Assembly (NCBI RefSeq): GCF_014205215.1
Contig: NZ_JACHNC010000002.1
Location: forward strand, 1 to 35,535
Direction: 5' to 3'
DNA: 35,535 nucleotides
Source: Actinoplanes lobatus
Lineage (GTDB): Bacteria; Actinomycetota; Actinomycetes; Mycobacteriales; Micromonosporaceae
In this document: piece after piece, positions 27,842 to 34,938 of the stretch
Numbering within the stretch: the stretch's first letter is position 1
Layout of the letters: each line of letters begins with the position of its first letter
Position numbers and translations under genes: made by a program
The notes under the pieces: generated by a model
The model's database searches: none
What the model was told of the DNA's origin: nothing
Seen by the model: only the letters and a program-made list of their open reading frames with translations

Positions 27842-28674
27842 TCGGCACCGCCCGGAACCTCAGCGGTGGCCGGCTGACCGGTGATCTCGGCGGCCGTCAC
27901 CCGCTCCGGCGGGAACTCATCCTCGACGGTCGTCTCGCGCCGCTTGATCGAGCCGAAGAGCACCTTCAGATCGGCAAGGTCCGCAGCCGTCCACAGGCCC
28001 CGCTTACGGCCCAAACGCGCCTCGACCATCAGGACGGTGACGCCCAGTTCCTGCTTCGCCCACGCCACCATCTCGGCGACCCGGTCGACCAGCGGCTTGC
28101 CGTCCCCGCGCTCCAGAGTGGTCCGGCAGATCTCCTGCGCTTGGGCCGTGAAATCCGCGGGCAGGATCGCAAAGATGCACTCCCGGACTGCACGGGCGCC
28201 GATGTTCTGGTTCAGCAGGTACACGTCGGTTGTGTCGGTGAGCGGCTTCCGGTCCTTGCCGACCATCCGCACGTGGGGCACCTGGAAGGTCCGGGACTGC
28301 CGCACGTTGGTCTGCTGGTCCCAGGCGAATGCGCGAACCTCCGACATGCCGCGGCTGTCGTCGCGAGATAGCTCGTGCACGCCGGCGTCACCGTTTCCCC
28401 AGATCCGCAGGAGTTCGCGAGCGAGGTGGACGGATGGGCCCTGGCCGCGGTTGGGGACCTTGTAGAAGGCGCGTTCGGCGAGCCCGAGCCGGGAGCAGGC
28501 TTCCTCCATGTCGGCCCACGCCCGGCGGATGTCTCGGGGGCATTGCTGGGCGACCTGGACGGCGGCGGCGACTTCGGCGACGGCGCGGGCCTGTTCGACG
28601 GCGGCGGTCTGGGTGACCGGCGCCGAGGCGCTGACGATCCCGCCCTGATTGAAGCGGTCGACTGCGGTGCTCAT
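27838..28674 (-). CDS. probable single-strand annealing protein
   Basis: 278 residues. It contains AVAEVAAAVQVAQQCPRDIRRAWADMEEACSRLGLAERAFYK, GPSVHLARELLRIWGN, and AFAWDQQTNVRQSRTFQVPHVR, a conserved actinophage protein that accompanies RecE-like exonucleases and is annotated as RecT-like or Erf-like. It would pair single strands during recombination. The C-terminus is charged and variable. One small gene away from the exonuclease; the pair forms the recombination module. Confidence 0.6.
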   Translation of the reverse strand: MSTAVDRFNQGGIVSASAPVTQTAAVEQARAVAEVAAAVQVAQQCPRDIRRAWADMEEACSRLGLAERAFYKVPNRGQGPSVHLARELLRIWGNGDAGVHELSRDDSRGMSEVRAFAWDQQTNVRQSRTFQVPHVRMVGKDRKPLTDTTDVYLLNQNIGARAVRECIFAILPADFTAQAQEICRTTLERGDGKPLVDRVAEMVAWAKQELGVTVLMVEARLGRKRGLWTAADLADLKVLFGSIKRRETTVEDEFPPERVTAAEITGQPATAEVPGGAE

Positions 28675-28832
28675 GCTTGTCCCTCTTCGTCCGTGGGGAC
28701 GTAGCCCCAGGTGTACGAGCCGATGCCGGGCACCACGGCGGTGTGCCGCTCGCCCTTGTGGTCCTTCGTCTTGGTGCAGCGGAAGAGCGGAATGTCGGAG
28801 GGCTTGCCGCAGGCCGGCGTCTCGGGGCTCAC
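28671..28832 (-). CDS. 53-residue protein, unknown
   Basis: GTG 28832 overlaps the exonuclease stop by GTGA. The product SPETPACGKPSDIPLFRCTKTKDHKGERHTAVVPG has two Cys and an HKGERH element, resembling a common actinophage mini-protein that may bind metal (C...C..H...H). It lies between exonuclease and annealing protein and could assist them. The longer upstream frame is shadow. Confidence 0.5.
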   Translation of the reverse strand: MSPETPACGKPSDIPLFRCTKTKDHKGERHTAVVPGIGSYTWGYVPTDEEGQA

Positions 28833-29731
28833 CAGACGACTCCGTCCAGCTCGCGGGTCTCCCACCGAGGCAGCTCGGCGATCACCACGTCGTCGGAGTA
28901 GCCCGGCCACCTGCCGGTCGACTGGCACTCCGCGTACGTGTTGATCGCCTCACGCATCCGCATCGCGCCCAGCCGCATCGCGTCCCGGTCCGGCTCGATC
29001 ACCGTCACCAGGTACGGGGCCGTCTTCTCCTGCATCACCAGCAGGAACTTCGCCGACTCGTCCGCCAGGCCCAGCGCCCGCAGGCCAGCCAGATACCAGG
29101 CGCCTTGTACGTGGTAGCCGTACCGGGCGATCGCCTTCGCCGCATCGTCCGGGGATGCGCTCGCGGTCGTCTTGTAGTCGGCGAGCAGGAGCCGGCGACC
29201 GGGCTGCGGGTTCGGCAGCCAGTCGACGAGGGCCCGGCAGTTGACCCAGCCGGACCGGCCGACCGGCTCGCCGTCGACGTCCTCGAACCAGGCGGCCCGC
29301 TCCTGCCACACCAGCGCCTGCTCCGGCACGCCCGAACCCGGCGCGAATAGCACCGAGGCGATCGGGTGGGCCCGCACCACAGCGGCCATCTCGTGCACCG
29401 TCGCGACGTCCTTGGACAGCAGCGGGATCCGGCCGGCGGCGCGGTGCTCGTCGGCCTCCTCCCGCCTCTTCGGGCTCTTCCAGTTGTCGGCCTCGATCTC
29501 GGCGATCTCCTCGCCGGCGCCGAGGACCAGGCGGTGTGCGGCGCTGCCGAAGTCGAAGTAGTCGCGCGGCTCGGGCGGGTTGTCGGCCCAGTGCCGGTAC
29601 AGCGCTGGGCATGACGGCGGGAGGAGCTTGCGGGCACCGCTACTGGAGAGGCTGCCGCCCGGTACCGGGTCGGCGTGGTACTCGGCGGCGGTCAGCTCAA
29701 ACACGCCCGGCTCGGTCACGGCGGCGCTCAC
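28829..29731 (-). CDS. RecE/PD-(D/E)XK exonuclease
   Basis: 300 residues. It has the RecE-type opening YHADPVPGGSLSSSGARKLLPPSCPALYRHW, the DFGSAAHRLVLGAGEE helix, and the catalytic strand RRLLLADYKTTASASPDDAAKAIARYGYHVQGAWY with Asp and Lys of the PD-(D/E)XK site and the following Gln/Tyr helix. It should degrade DNA 5'-3' and load the annealing protein, for recombination or concatemer formation. Confidence 0.8.
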   Translation of the reverse strand: MSAAVTEPGVFELTAAEYHADPVPGGSLSSSGARKLLPPSCPALYRHWADNPPEPRDYFDFGSAAHRLVLGAGEEIAEIEADNWKSPKRREEADEHRAAGRIPLLSKDVATVHEMAAVVRAHPIASVLFAPGSGVPEQALVWQERAAWFEDVDGEPVGRSGWVNCRALVDWLPNPQPGRRLLLADYKTTASASPDDAAKAIARYGYHVQGAWYLAGLRALGLADESAKFLLVMQEKTAPYLVTVIEPDRDAMRLGAMRMREAINTYAECQSTGRWPGYSDDVVIAELPRWETRELDGVVW

Positions 29732-29958
29732 CGCCCACCTCCGAGGTGGGCGTGCACCAGCGCGACGTCGGAGTACCGGTAGAGGTGCTGCGGCTCGGCG
29801 GCGTGCGCCTCGTCGTGGACGATCCTGGCCCGGTCGGCGAGCGTGCCGATCGCGGTTTTCGAGCTGGCCTCGTCCAGGTCCAGTTCGACCTGGCAGCCGC
29901 GGTCACAGTCGACGGCAACGAGCAGCGCCAGGCCCTCGATCTTCATGGGGCGGCTCAC
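29728..29958 (-). CDS. 76-residue protein, unknown
   Basis: GTG 29958, GGAGG seven bases upstream, GTGA overlap upstream and 4-base overlap downstream. ALLVAVDCDRGCQVELDLDEASSKT contains two Cys in a short loop; the rest is mildly acidic. Precedes the exonuclease. No family recognised. Confidence 0.5.
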   Translation of the reverse strand: MSRPMKIEGLALLVAVDCDRGCQVELDLDEASSKTAIGTLADRARIVHDEAHAAEPQHLYRYSDVALVHAHLGGGR

Positions 29959-30386
29959 TCGGCCACCTCCGCCAGGTGGTCGGCGAAGCCAGTGAACTGC
30001 TCATCTCGGTCGTGGACGTGGAACCAACGGCCTGGCCACAGGTCACCTGCGGGCGGCGACCACTCGGTAAGCCGCTTGCACCGCCCGTACCGCTCCTCGG
30101 CGGCGTAGGCGATGTTGGCGGGGATCAGCTCCAAAGCGGCGAGGACGCGCAGCGCGTGCTGCGAGGTCGGGTTGTTCAGCCGGAAGTCCAGCGGGCCGCG
30201 GCTGGTGATGGAGTAGGCAATGCCCCATGTCACGGTGACCGTGACGACCTGCCCGGTCTTCGGCCAGCCCCAGGAGTACGAGCGGCCGAACGGGTGATTC
30301 TTGATGGCCGGGCCCTGAACACCCTCCTGCTGCCGGAGCGCGCGCATTGTGAGGCCCACGTTGCGCCATCCGGGGAACGGGATCAC
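29955..30386 (-). CDS. 143-residue protein, unknown
   Basis: GTG 30386 gives PFPGWRNVGLTMRALRQQEG, then GRSYSWGWPKTGQVVTVTVTWG with strand character, and C-terminal NIAYAAEERYGRCKRLTEW. The opening of the longer frame upstream is shadow of the neighbour. Aromatic and beta-rich, no known domain, coupled by overlaps in the early operon. Confidence 0.5.
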   Translation of the reverse strand: MIPFPGWRNVGLTMRALRQQEGVQGPAIKNHPFGRSYSWGWPKTGQVVTVTVTWGIAYSITSRGPLDFRLNNPTSQHALRVLAALELIPANIAYAAEERYGRCKRLTEWSPPAGDLWPGRWFHVHDRDEQFTGFADHLAEVAE

Positions 30387-30619
30387 AGGGCCACCTCCGT
30401 GGTGGTGCGGTGCAGGCGGATGGCGAGCGCGGCGGCGGACGCGGCCAGCTGGTCCGGCGTCATCCGCGCGAGCAGCCACAAGGTCAGGTCGACGTTGGCC
30501 TCGATCACGTCCAGGCCGTCACGCTCGGCGGCCTGGGAGAGCAGCCCGCCGATGGCGGTGGCCAGGTCGTGGTCGAGCTGGGCGCGCACGGCGGCGGGGA
30601 TGTCGATCGGCTCAGCCAC
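30383..30619 (-). CDS. 78-residue helical protein, unknown
   Basis: GTG 30619 overlaps the HTH gene stop by 8 bases. All-helical and Ala/Leu-rich (RAQLDHDLATAIGGLLSQAAERDG, TLWLLARMTPDQLAASAAALAIRL). No metal sites or membrane span. Likely a small protein-binding helper; function not known. Confidence 0.5.
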   Translation of the reverse strand: MAEPIDIPAAVRAQLDHDLATAIGGLLSQAAERDGLDVIEANVDLTLWLLARMTPDQLAASAAALAIRLHRTTTEVAL

Positions 30620-30794
30620 GGGACTCACCGCCCCGAAGCCAGCGCTGCTCGCCTGCCGGGATGTCGTTGTCCTTGCGGACCTTGCGCACCCGAGAGGGCG
30701 TGAGCCCCATGCGGTCGGCAATGTCCGGGTCGTTGACGCCACCGCGTGCGAGGGCACGGATCAGCTCGATGACGTTCTCGTTGATCGCGGCCAT
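30612..30794 (-). CDS. 60-residue HTH protein (sigma-70 region 4-like)
   Basis: ATG 30794, after a GAGGTGA box, gives INENVIELIRALARGGVNDPDIADRMGLTPSRVRKVRKDNDIPAGEQRW. PDIADRMGLTPSRVRKVRK is a clear helix-turn-helix. It shares a TGATG overlap with the gene before it. Probably a small DNA-binding protein. Confidence 0.65.
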   Translation of the reverse strand: MAAINENVIELIRALARGGVNDPDIADRMGLTPSRVRKVRKDNDIPAGEQRWLRGGESRG

Positions 30795-31162
30795 CACGCG
30801 CTCACCTCCCAGCGCACCGCGCCGGCGATCGCCAGGAACGCGCGCATCACCCGGCGGTGGTCGACGTCCGAGCAGGCACACGCCGGATGCACGCACACCC
30901 GGCCCTGCTCGTCCAGGCGCACATCCACACGCACCCCGTCAGCGGCGAGCCGGGTACGGACCCGCTCCAGACGCGACTCGATCGCCTCCTCGCAGGAGGC
31001 GGCAGCGTCGGCGGCGGCACGCTCGGCACCGCGCTTGGTCCGCGACCGGCCGGACGCCAGCAGCGGGCCACCGATGCCGTCGGTCACCTCCCAGTCGTAG
31101 TGCCCGAGGTGGCCGCCGGTGACGTTGTAGAAGGCGAACAGGCGGTAGGTCGGGGCGGTCAT
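30794..31162 (-). CDS. 122-residue protein, unknown
   Basis: ATG 31162: TYRLFAFYNVTGGHLGHYDWEVTDGIGGPLLASG, a beta sheet, then a long basic helix (RTKRGAERAAADAAASCEEAIESRLERVRTRLAADG) and strands with CVHPACACSD. Two halves, possibly nucleic-acid interacting. ATGA overlap upstream. Not recognised. Confidence 0.5.
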   Translation of the reverse strand: MTAPTYRLFAFYNVTGGHLGHYDWEVTDGIGGPLLASGRSRTKRGAERAAADAAASCEEAIESRLERVRTRLAADGVRVDVRLDEQGRVCVHPACACSDVDHRRVMRAFLAIAGAVRWEVSA

Positions 31163-31449
31163 TGGTCCGCCTCCGTCCCGGGAATCCGCTCGGGCTCGGT
31201 GACGAGCCGCATCGTGCGGATGTCCTCCTCGCGGGCCGACAGCGTCAACGTCCACCGGCCGTTGATCTCCGCGCGCATGCGGACCCGGGGCGCGCCGCCC
31301 TCGACGCCAACGGTCACCGCGCCCATCGATCGCATCAGCGCCATCCCGGCGGCCGGGTAACTGACCTGGTGCGCGAGAACGCGCTCGATGTGGCCGGACA
31401 TCCAGGTGATCTCGTACGTGTCGACAGGGCCGTAGTCGTAGTCGCTCAC
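31159..31449 (-). CDS. 96-residue protein, unknown
   Basis: GTG 31449: DYDYGPVDTYEITWMSGHIERVLAHQVSYP and later strands (RMRAEINGRWTLTLSAREED), ending with TMRLVTEPERIPG. A beta-sandwich-like small protein, coupled by 4-base overlaps. The upstream part of the longer frame is shadow. Function not known. Confidence 0.5.
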   Translation of the reverse strand: MSDYDYGPVDTYEITWMSGHIERVLAHQVSYPAAGMALMRSMGAVTVGVEGGAPRVRMRAEINGRWTLTLSAREEDIRTMRLVTEPERIPGTEADQ

Positions 31450-31823
31450 CGGGCACCCCCGAACAGTCGGCACAGACGCTCGGCGATCGACGGGCGGGCG
31501 GCCCGGTGGCAGGCCTTGTGCGTCCACCGGACCAGCAGGCCCGGCGCGAGCGGGCGGGGACGGGCGACGTACGCGGCCAGCGGTGGTAGCGCGTCCGTCT
31601 CCAGCGGCGCGTCAACGATGCCGATCGTGCGCGGGATGACGATCCGACGCTCACCGGTGACGTTCGGGCGGCGGAACGGCGGGACCAGGCGTTTGGTCGG
31701 GTAGTCGGCGAGACCGGCCGCGCCGGGCTTCGGGTCCGGCTCGGGCGAGATGAGGAAGCCGACGGTGTCCTCGATGGTGAAGCCGACGAGTCTCCCGCCG
31801 GCGTCGTAGGTGGTCATGCTCAT
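31446..31823 (-). CDS. 125-residue protein, unknown
   Basis: ATG 31823 with AGGAG five bases upstream. Reads GGRLVGFTIEDTVGFLISPEPDPKPG then LVPPFRRPNVTGERRIVIPR and a basic C-terminus with WTHKACHRAARPSIAERLCRLFGG. First gene of a second cluster of the early operon, directly below three 11-base repeats and a hairpin. No family recognised. Confidence 0.5.
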   Translation of the reverse strand: MSMTTYDAGGRLVGFTIEDTVGFLISPEPDPKPGAAGLADYPTKRLVPPFRRPNVTGERRIVIPRTIGIVDAPLETDALPPLAAYVARPRPLAPGLLVRWTHKACHRAARPSIAERLCRLFGGAR

Positions 31824-31832
31824 CGGTGCTCC

Positions 31833-31861
31833 TGCGAAGTCGATGCGAAGAAGGTGCGAAG
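31833..31861 (+). repeat. three TGCGAAG repeats, 11-base period
   Basis: TGCGAAG occurs at 31833, 31844 and 31855, exactly 11 bases apart with different spacers (TCGA, AAGG). It lies just upstream of the ribosome binding site of the gene starting at 31823 and next to a hairpin. Confidence 0.6.
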
Positions 31862-31872
31862 TTCGGTGGGGT

Positions 31873-31906
31873 GGCCCGGGACGCTGTGCGATCAGCGCCC
31901 CGGGCC
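31873..31906 (-). terminator. strong two-step hairpin
   Basis: GGCCCGGG (31873-31880) pairs with CCCGGGCC (31899-31906), with inner CGCTG/CAGCG, a single mismatch between. It separates two groups of early genes. Confidence 0.6.
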
Positions 31907-31976
31907 GGTGCCGGACCCGTCCGCTAAAACAGGTCCAGCGGGGCGGCGCGGCGATGCAGAGCCGCGCCTGGGGAAG

Positions 31977-32222
31977 TCAGGGGGAAGCGGCCACGTGCCG
32001 GGGGATCTCGCCGAGGTGCAGGCCACCCAGACGCTTCGCGGACTCCGCGTGGCTCAGGCACACCTCGCCGACCAGCACCGTCCACACGCCCAGGTCCGGG
32101 CGGTCGAACCGCACCCGATCCGTGGCGTCAGCCGTACAGTTCTGCGCCAGCACCACCGGCGGGATGCTGTCCAGGACCTCGATCCGGTCCATGAGCAGCG
32201 CCCACGCGCACGGCGCCGTCAC
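31977..32222 (-). CDS. 81-residue protein, unknown
   Basis: GTG 32222 overlaps the preceding stop (GTGA). IEVLDSIPPVVLAQNCTADATDRVRFDRPDLGVWTVLVGEVCLSH reads as a beta-rich small domain with two Cys. Last gene before the hairpin region at 31873-31906. No family. Confidence 0.45.
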   Translation of the reverse strand: MTAPCAWALLMDRIEVLDSIPPVVLAQNCTADATDRVRFDRPDLGVWTVLVGEVCLSHAESAKRLGGLHLGEIPRHVAASP

Positions 32223-32416
32223 GACCGGAACCCGCTCACCACGTCGGTCGACAGCACCGACCGGCAGGCCGGGCAGGTCGCGTTACGGCCGGTGGTGGTC
32301 ACCGTGTCCCGGAACGGGATCGCCGACCAGGGCAAACCGCACGCGGTCGGAGCACCGTGCTCGGCGAGATGAGTGACCTCCGGGACGCGGGCCGCCTCGC
32401 CCTTGTAGACGGTCAT
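32219..32416 (-). CDS. 65-residue CxxC protein, unknown
   Basis: ATG 32416: VYKGEAARVPEVTHLAEHGAPTACGLPW, later ATCPACRSVLS. The pattern (T-H..., ACGLPW, CPAC) recurs in actinophage small proteins with a Zn site. ATGA overlap with the gene upstream. Function not known. Confidence 0.5.
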   Translation of the reverse strand: MTVYKGEAARVPEVTHLAEHGAPTACGLPWSAIPFRDTVTTTGRNATCPACRSVLSTDVVSGFRS

Positions 32417-32595
32417 CGGGAGGCCCTGCCTGCCTGGTAGTCCTGCTCGCGGACCACACGCACCCGGTCCATCCGCCACTCGATGGCCATCTCCCGGAAG
32501 CGGGCCATCGCGACGTCACGTGGGATCGGGCCGGTAGCGAGGATCACCGGGCCACTGGGCAGCGTCCGCACCACGCGGAACAGGTCGGCGGCCAT
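32413..32595 (-). CDS. 60-residue protein, unknown
   Basis: ATG 32595: MAADLFRVVRTLPSGPVILATGPIPRDVAMARF then EWRMDRVRVVREQDYQAGRASR. One strand-helix unit, basic end. Overlaps the upstream stop (TGATG). Not recognised. Confidence 0.45.
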   Translation of the reverse strand: MAADLFRVVRTLPSGPVILATGPIPRDVAMARFREMAIEWRMDRVRVVREQDYQAGRASR

Positions 32596-32981
32596 CAGCG
32601 GGCCTCGCTCACCGGCTCGCGGGCGGCCTTCTCGGCATTGAACCGGCTGTGCAAGGCAGCCTGGCCGGAGTCGATCCAATGCTGTCGCTGCTCATCGGTG
32701 ATCGGCTCCAAGGAGTGCAGCCGCACCGGCAGGCCGCGCCACTCCCGGTTCGTCGAAACCAGCCACTCGGTCACCTGCGACGGGTCGGCGAGTCCCGAGT
32801 TGGGGTACGGCTGACCCACCGTGGCCGGGATGTCGACGTCGAACCGGGCCGCCCACGCGCACAGGTCGGCGGCGTTGTTGAACGTGATCTCGATGCCCTT
32901 GAAGGCGGGCATCCCGGCGTCCAGGCCGGCGGCAATCTCACCGAAGATGGCGGACTGCTCGGGTAGGTTGGGCTGAGTCAT
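32595..32981 (-). CDS. 128-residue protein, unknown
   Basis: ATG 32981 after GAGAGGAA. KGIEITFNNAADLCAWAARFDVDIP and LHSLEPITDEQRQHWIDSG show a mixed fold; no clear motif. First gene of a group after a hairpin (33024-33053). It may be a regulator target; nothing else is visible. Confidence 0.5.
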   Translation of the reverse strand: MTQPNLPEQSAIFGEIAAGLDAGMPAFKGIEITFNNAADLCAWAARFDVDIPATVGQPYPNSGLADPSQVTEWLVSTNREWRGLPVRLHSLEPITDEQRQHWIDSGQAALHSRFNAEKAAREPVSEAR

Positions 32982-33023
32982 CGGACGGTTCCTCTCTTCT
33001 GGGGGTTGGTGCTGTCCGGTGCG

Positions 33024-33053
33024 CGCGCCGTCCGGGGGCTACCGGGCGGCGCG
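33024..33053 (-). terminator. hairpin upstream of 32981 gene
   Basis: CGCGCCG-CCGG (33024-33035) pairs with CCGG-CGGCGCG (33042-33053) with one opposed T-G pair. It follows the 55-residue gene. Confidence 0.6.
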
Positions 33054-33055
33054 AT

Positions 33056-33223
33056 CTACGTCAGCGGCCAGATGCGGCCGGGGATCAGGTGCTCGTGGTC
33101 GGCGGGCGGCAGGTCGTCCTCGACGGGCGGCGACCCGGCGCAGGTGAAGCCGGTCCGGAAGCCGACGGCGTGCACGCGGTGCGGGCCGTGCGGGTCGGGC
33201 TTGGTGCAGCGCTGGGGGTACAT
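33056..33223 (-). CDS. 55-residue protein, unknown
   Basis: ATG 33223 overlaps the antirepressor stop (TGATG). The product reads MYPQRCTKPDPHGPHRVHA then VGFRTGFTCAGSPPVEDD, ending IPGRIWPLT. It has two Cys and several His. It is coupled to the antirepressor and ends just before a hairpin. No family recognised. Confidence 0.5.
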   Translation of the reverse strand: MYPQRCTKPDPHGPHRVHAVGFRTGFTCAGSPPVEDDLPPADHEHLIPGRIWPLT

Positions 33224-33999
33224 CAGGCGGCCGCGATTTGCTGCTCGCCGGTCAACCGCTTGAGCAGCTCAGCCAGGCCCTTCGGCAGGATGCGAACCTG
33301 CGGCGGGTCAAGAACCAGTTCGCCGGTCCTGGGGTGGTAGTGGGACGACGCCTTCTCCGTCACCCAGCCCCGGTCGACCGCGTACTGGTAGACGGTCCAC
33401 CGCTGGTGGGACTCACCCCGGTAGATCCACTTCTCGCGAGCCATCACCGTGAACAGCCGGTCCCGGCCGATCGTGATCTGCGGGTGGCGGGAGAGGTTCT
33501 TCGCCGCCTCCGCGACCGACAGGTCCCCGTCGGCGCTGGCCAGGTGGCTCCATGCCTCGGCGGCTGGGGCGGCCTCGGCAAGCGCGGCGGCTTGAGCTTC
33601 GATCTGTCGGGCCTGGTCGGCGGCGAGCTGGAGCGCGTCGGCGTACGTCTGCGGAATTGCCGGGGCGACCTCGTAGCGCCCGGTCTTGCGGATCGCCGGA
33701 ATGACGTCCTCAGCGATCCAGTCCTGGAATCGTTCGGCGTCCGGCAGGTTGCTCCGCATCGCGAGCCGGTAGGCGCCGGCCTCACTGATGACAGTCATCC
33801 GCTGCAGGCCGCCGGGGGTGTTGATTTCCTCAACACCCTTCATGCGGTCCGGAAGGCGGGTGATGGCGTTCCGGGCGCCGCCGCCGTAGCCGAGGATGCC
33901 GGTGATGTCGGAGGCGACGAACCATGCCTCCCCGTCGCGGGCGACGGTCCGAATGCCCGCGCCGGTGTCGGCGTAGCTGAAAACGGTCAGGTCGGTCAT
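33223..33999 (-). CDS. Bro-N/KilAC phage antirepressor
   Basis: 258 residues from ATG 33999. Bro-N domain about 5-112 (RDGEAWFVASDITGILGYGG, VISEAGAYRLAMRSNLPDAERFQDWIAEDVIPAIRKTGRYE) and C-terminal KilAC domain about 160-258 (LSVAEAAKNLSRHPQITIGRDRLFTVMAREKWIYRG). This is the two-domain antirepressor that turns off the prophage repressor during induction. It lies three genes downstream of the Cro-like gene in the early operon. Confidence 0.85.
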   Translation of the reverse strand: MTDLTVFSYADTGAGIRTVARDGEAWFVASDITGILGYGGGARNAITRLPDRMKGVEEINTPGGLQRMTVISEAGAYRLAMRSNLPDAERFQDWIAEDVIPAIRKTGRYEVAPAIPQTYADALQLAADQARQIEAQAAALAEAAPAAEAWSHLASADGDLSVAEAAKNLSRHPQITIGRDRLFTVMAREKWIYRGESHQRWTVYQYAVDRGWVTEKASSHYHPRTGELVLDPPQVRILPKGLAELLKRLTGEQQIAAA

Positions 34000-34268
34000 G
34001 ACTGCACGACCGGTCCGTGCACCTGCGGGTCGTAGTCGGGGGTGGCGACGATCCGGCCCTCGGTGAGGCGCACGAAGCGCCCCTCCTTGACCCAGCGGTC
34101 GACCAGCTCCTGCGCCTCGATCCTCGCGAGGCCCTTGAGGATGCGCTCGGGCATGTGGAGGGCGAGGATCTCCACGGTGGCGTTGACGTCGACTCCGATG
34201 GCCTCGACGGCGGTCATGAAGCCGTCGCACCAGGCGCTGGTGACGTCGGGGGTGGGGATGTCGCTCAT
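33996..34268 (-). CDS. 90-residue protein, unknown
   Basis: ATG 34268: PDVTSAWCDGFMTAVEAIGVDVNATVEILALHMPERILKGLARIEAQELVDRWV. Mostly helical with an amphipathic centre, then a small strand tail (TEGRIVATPDYDPQVHG). Overlaps by ATGA upstream and downstream. Function not known. Confidence 0.5.
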   Translation of the reverse strand: MSDIPTPDVTSAWCDGFMTAVEAIGVDVNATVEILALHMPERILKGLARIEAQELVDRWVKEGRFVRLTEGRIVATPDYDPQVHGPVVQS

Positions 34269-34540
34269 GCGGCTTTCCTTCCGGTGCGTGCCTGCGCCGA
34301 GGCGAGCTGCATCCGCGCGTAGTGGGCCTTCTTGAGCCGGACGACCGCATCGGCGAGTTCGTCGGGCGTCATCCGGCCCTCGGGGTCGGCCTTGCGCTCC
34401 CAGCTCTTCTTGCGCGCCTCGCGGGCGGGGGCGGTTGCGGCGCGGCGGTCGTCGGCCGTCATTCCGGCGAAGCGGGTGTTCGCGGCGATGGAGGCGATCA
34501 GCTTGCGCTGGCCGGGCGGCAGGTGTCCGGTGCCGGGCAT
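34265..34540 (-). CDS. 91-residue basic protein, unknown
   Basis: ATG 34540 overlaps the Cro-like stop (TGATG). PPGQRKLIASIAANTRFAGMTADDRRAATAPAREARKKSWERKAD shows long basic helices and a C-terminal KKAHYARMQLASAQARTGRKAA. Likely nucleic-acid binding. Second gene of the early operon. Confidence 0.5.
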   Translation of the reverse strand: MPGTGHLPPGQRKLIASIAANTRFAGMTADDRRAATAPAREARKKSWERKADPEGRMTPDELADAVVRLKKAHYARMQLASAQARTGRKAA

Positions 34541-34794
34541 CAGGCGGCCGCCTTGTCGCCGGCGGGGGCGAGGTCGTCGGGCGAGCACTCCAGCGCCGCT
34601 GCAATCTGCAACACCACGGAGGGGGATCCGCCGCGCTGCCCGCTCTCGATCTGGCTCAGGTAGCCCTTGGTGATCCGGGCCTTCGCCGCCGTCTGCGTGA
34701 TGGTCATCCCGAGCGCCCGGCGACGCCTGGCGATCAGGGAGGGGTCCATCGGGAGCGGACGGCGACGCCTCTTGCGTTCGGCGTGTTCGCTCAT
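34540..34794 (-). CDS. Cro-like XRE HTH regulator
   Basis: 84 residues from ATG 34794: basic arm (ERKRRRRPLP), then HTH_3 about 15-70 (SLIARRRRALGMTITQTAAKARITKGYLSQIESGQRGGSPSVVLQIAAALECSPDDL). It is the first early gene, divergent from the repressor, and its promoter overlaps an operator, the Cro position. The frame extends upstream, but that would cross the promoter; ATG 34794 fits a leaderless transcript. Confidence 0.8.
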   Translation of the reverse strand: MSEHAERKRRRRPLPMDPSLIARRRRALGMTITQTAAKARITKGYLSQIESGQRGGSPSVVLQIAAALECSPDDLAPAGDKAAA

Positions 34795-34938
34795 GCCGCA
34801 AACCATAATCTTGGTTGGCACTTGTTTGCAAGAGTCAGCGCCAACCAACGCCAACTTTCTGCCAACCACCAGGCGTGACATAGATCGACATCATTCACTC
34901 ATGCGAACAAGTGCAAACTTTGGCGTACTCTGGCAGCC
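34795..34938. promoter_or_regulatory. divergent leaderless promoters with two near-identical operators
   Basis: GCACTTGTTTGCA (34818-34830) and, inverted, TGCGAACAAGTGC (34902-34914) match at 12 of 13. Minus-strand promoter: TTGCAA, 18 bases, TATGGT, 7 bases, ATG 34794. Plus-strand promoter: TACTCT (34926-34931), 7 bases, ATG 34939. The operators overlap both -35 regions. GCCAAC is also repeated three times between them (34840-34866). Confidence 0.65.
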
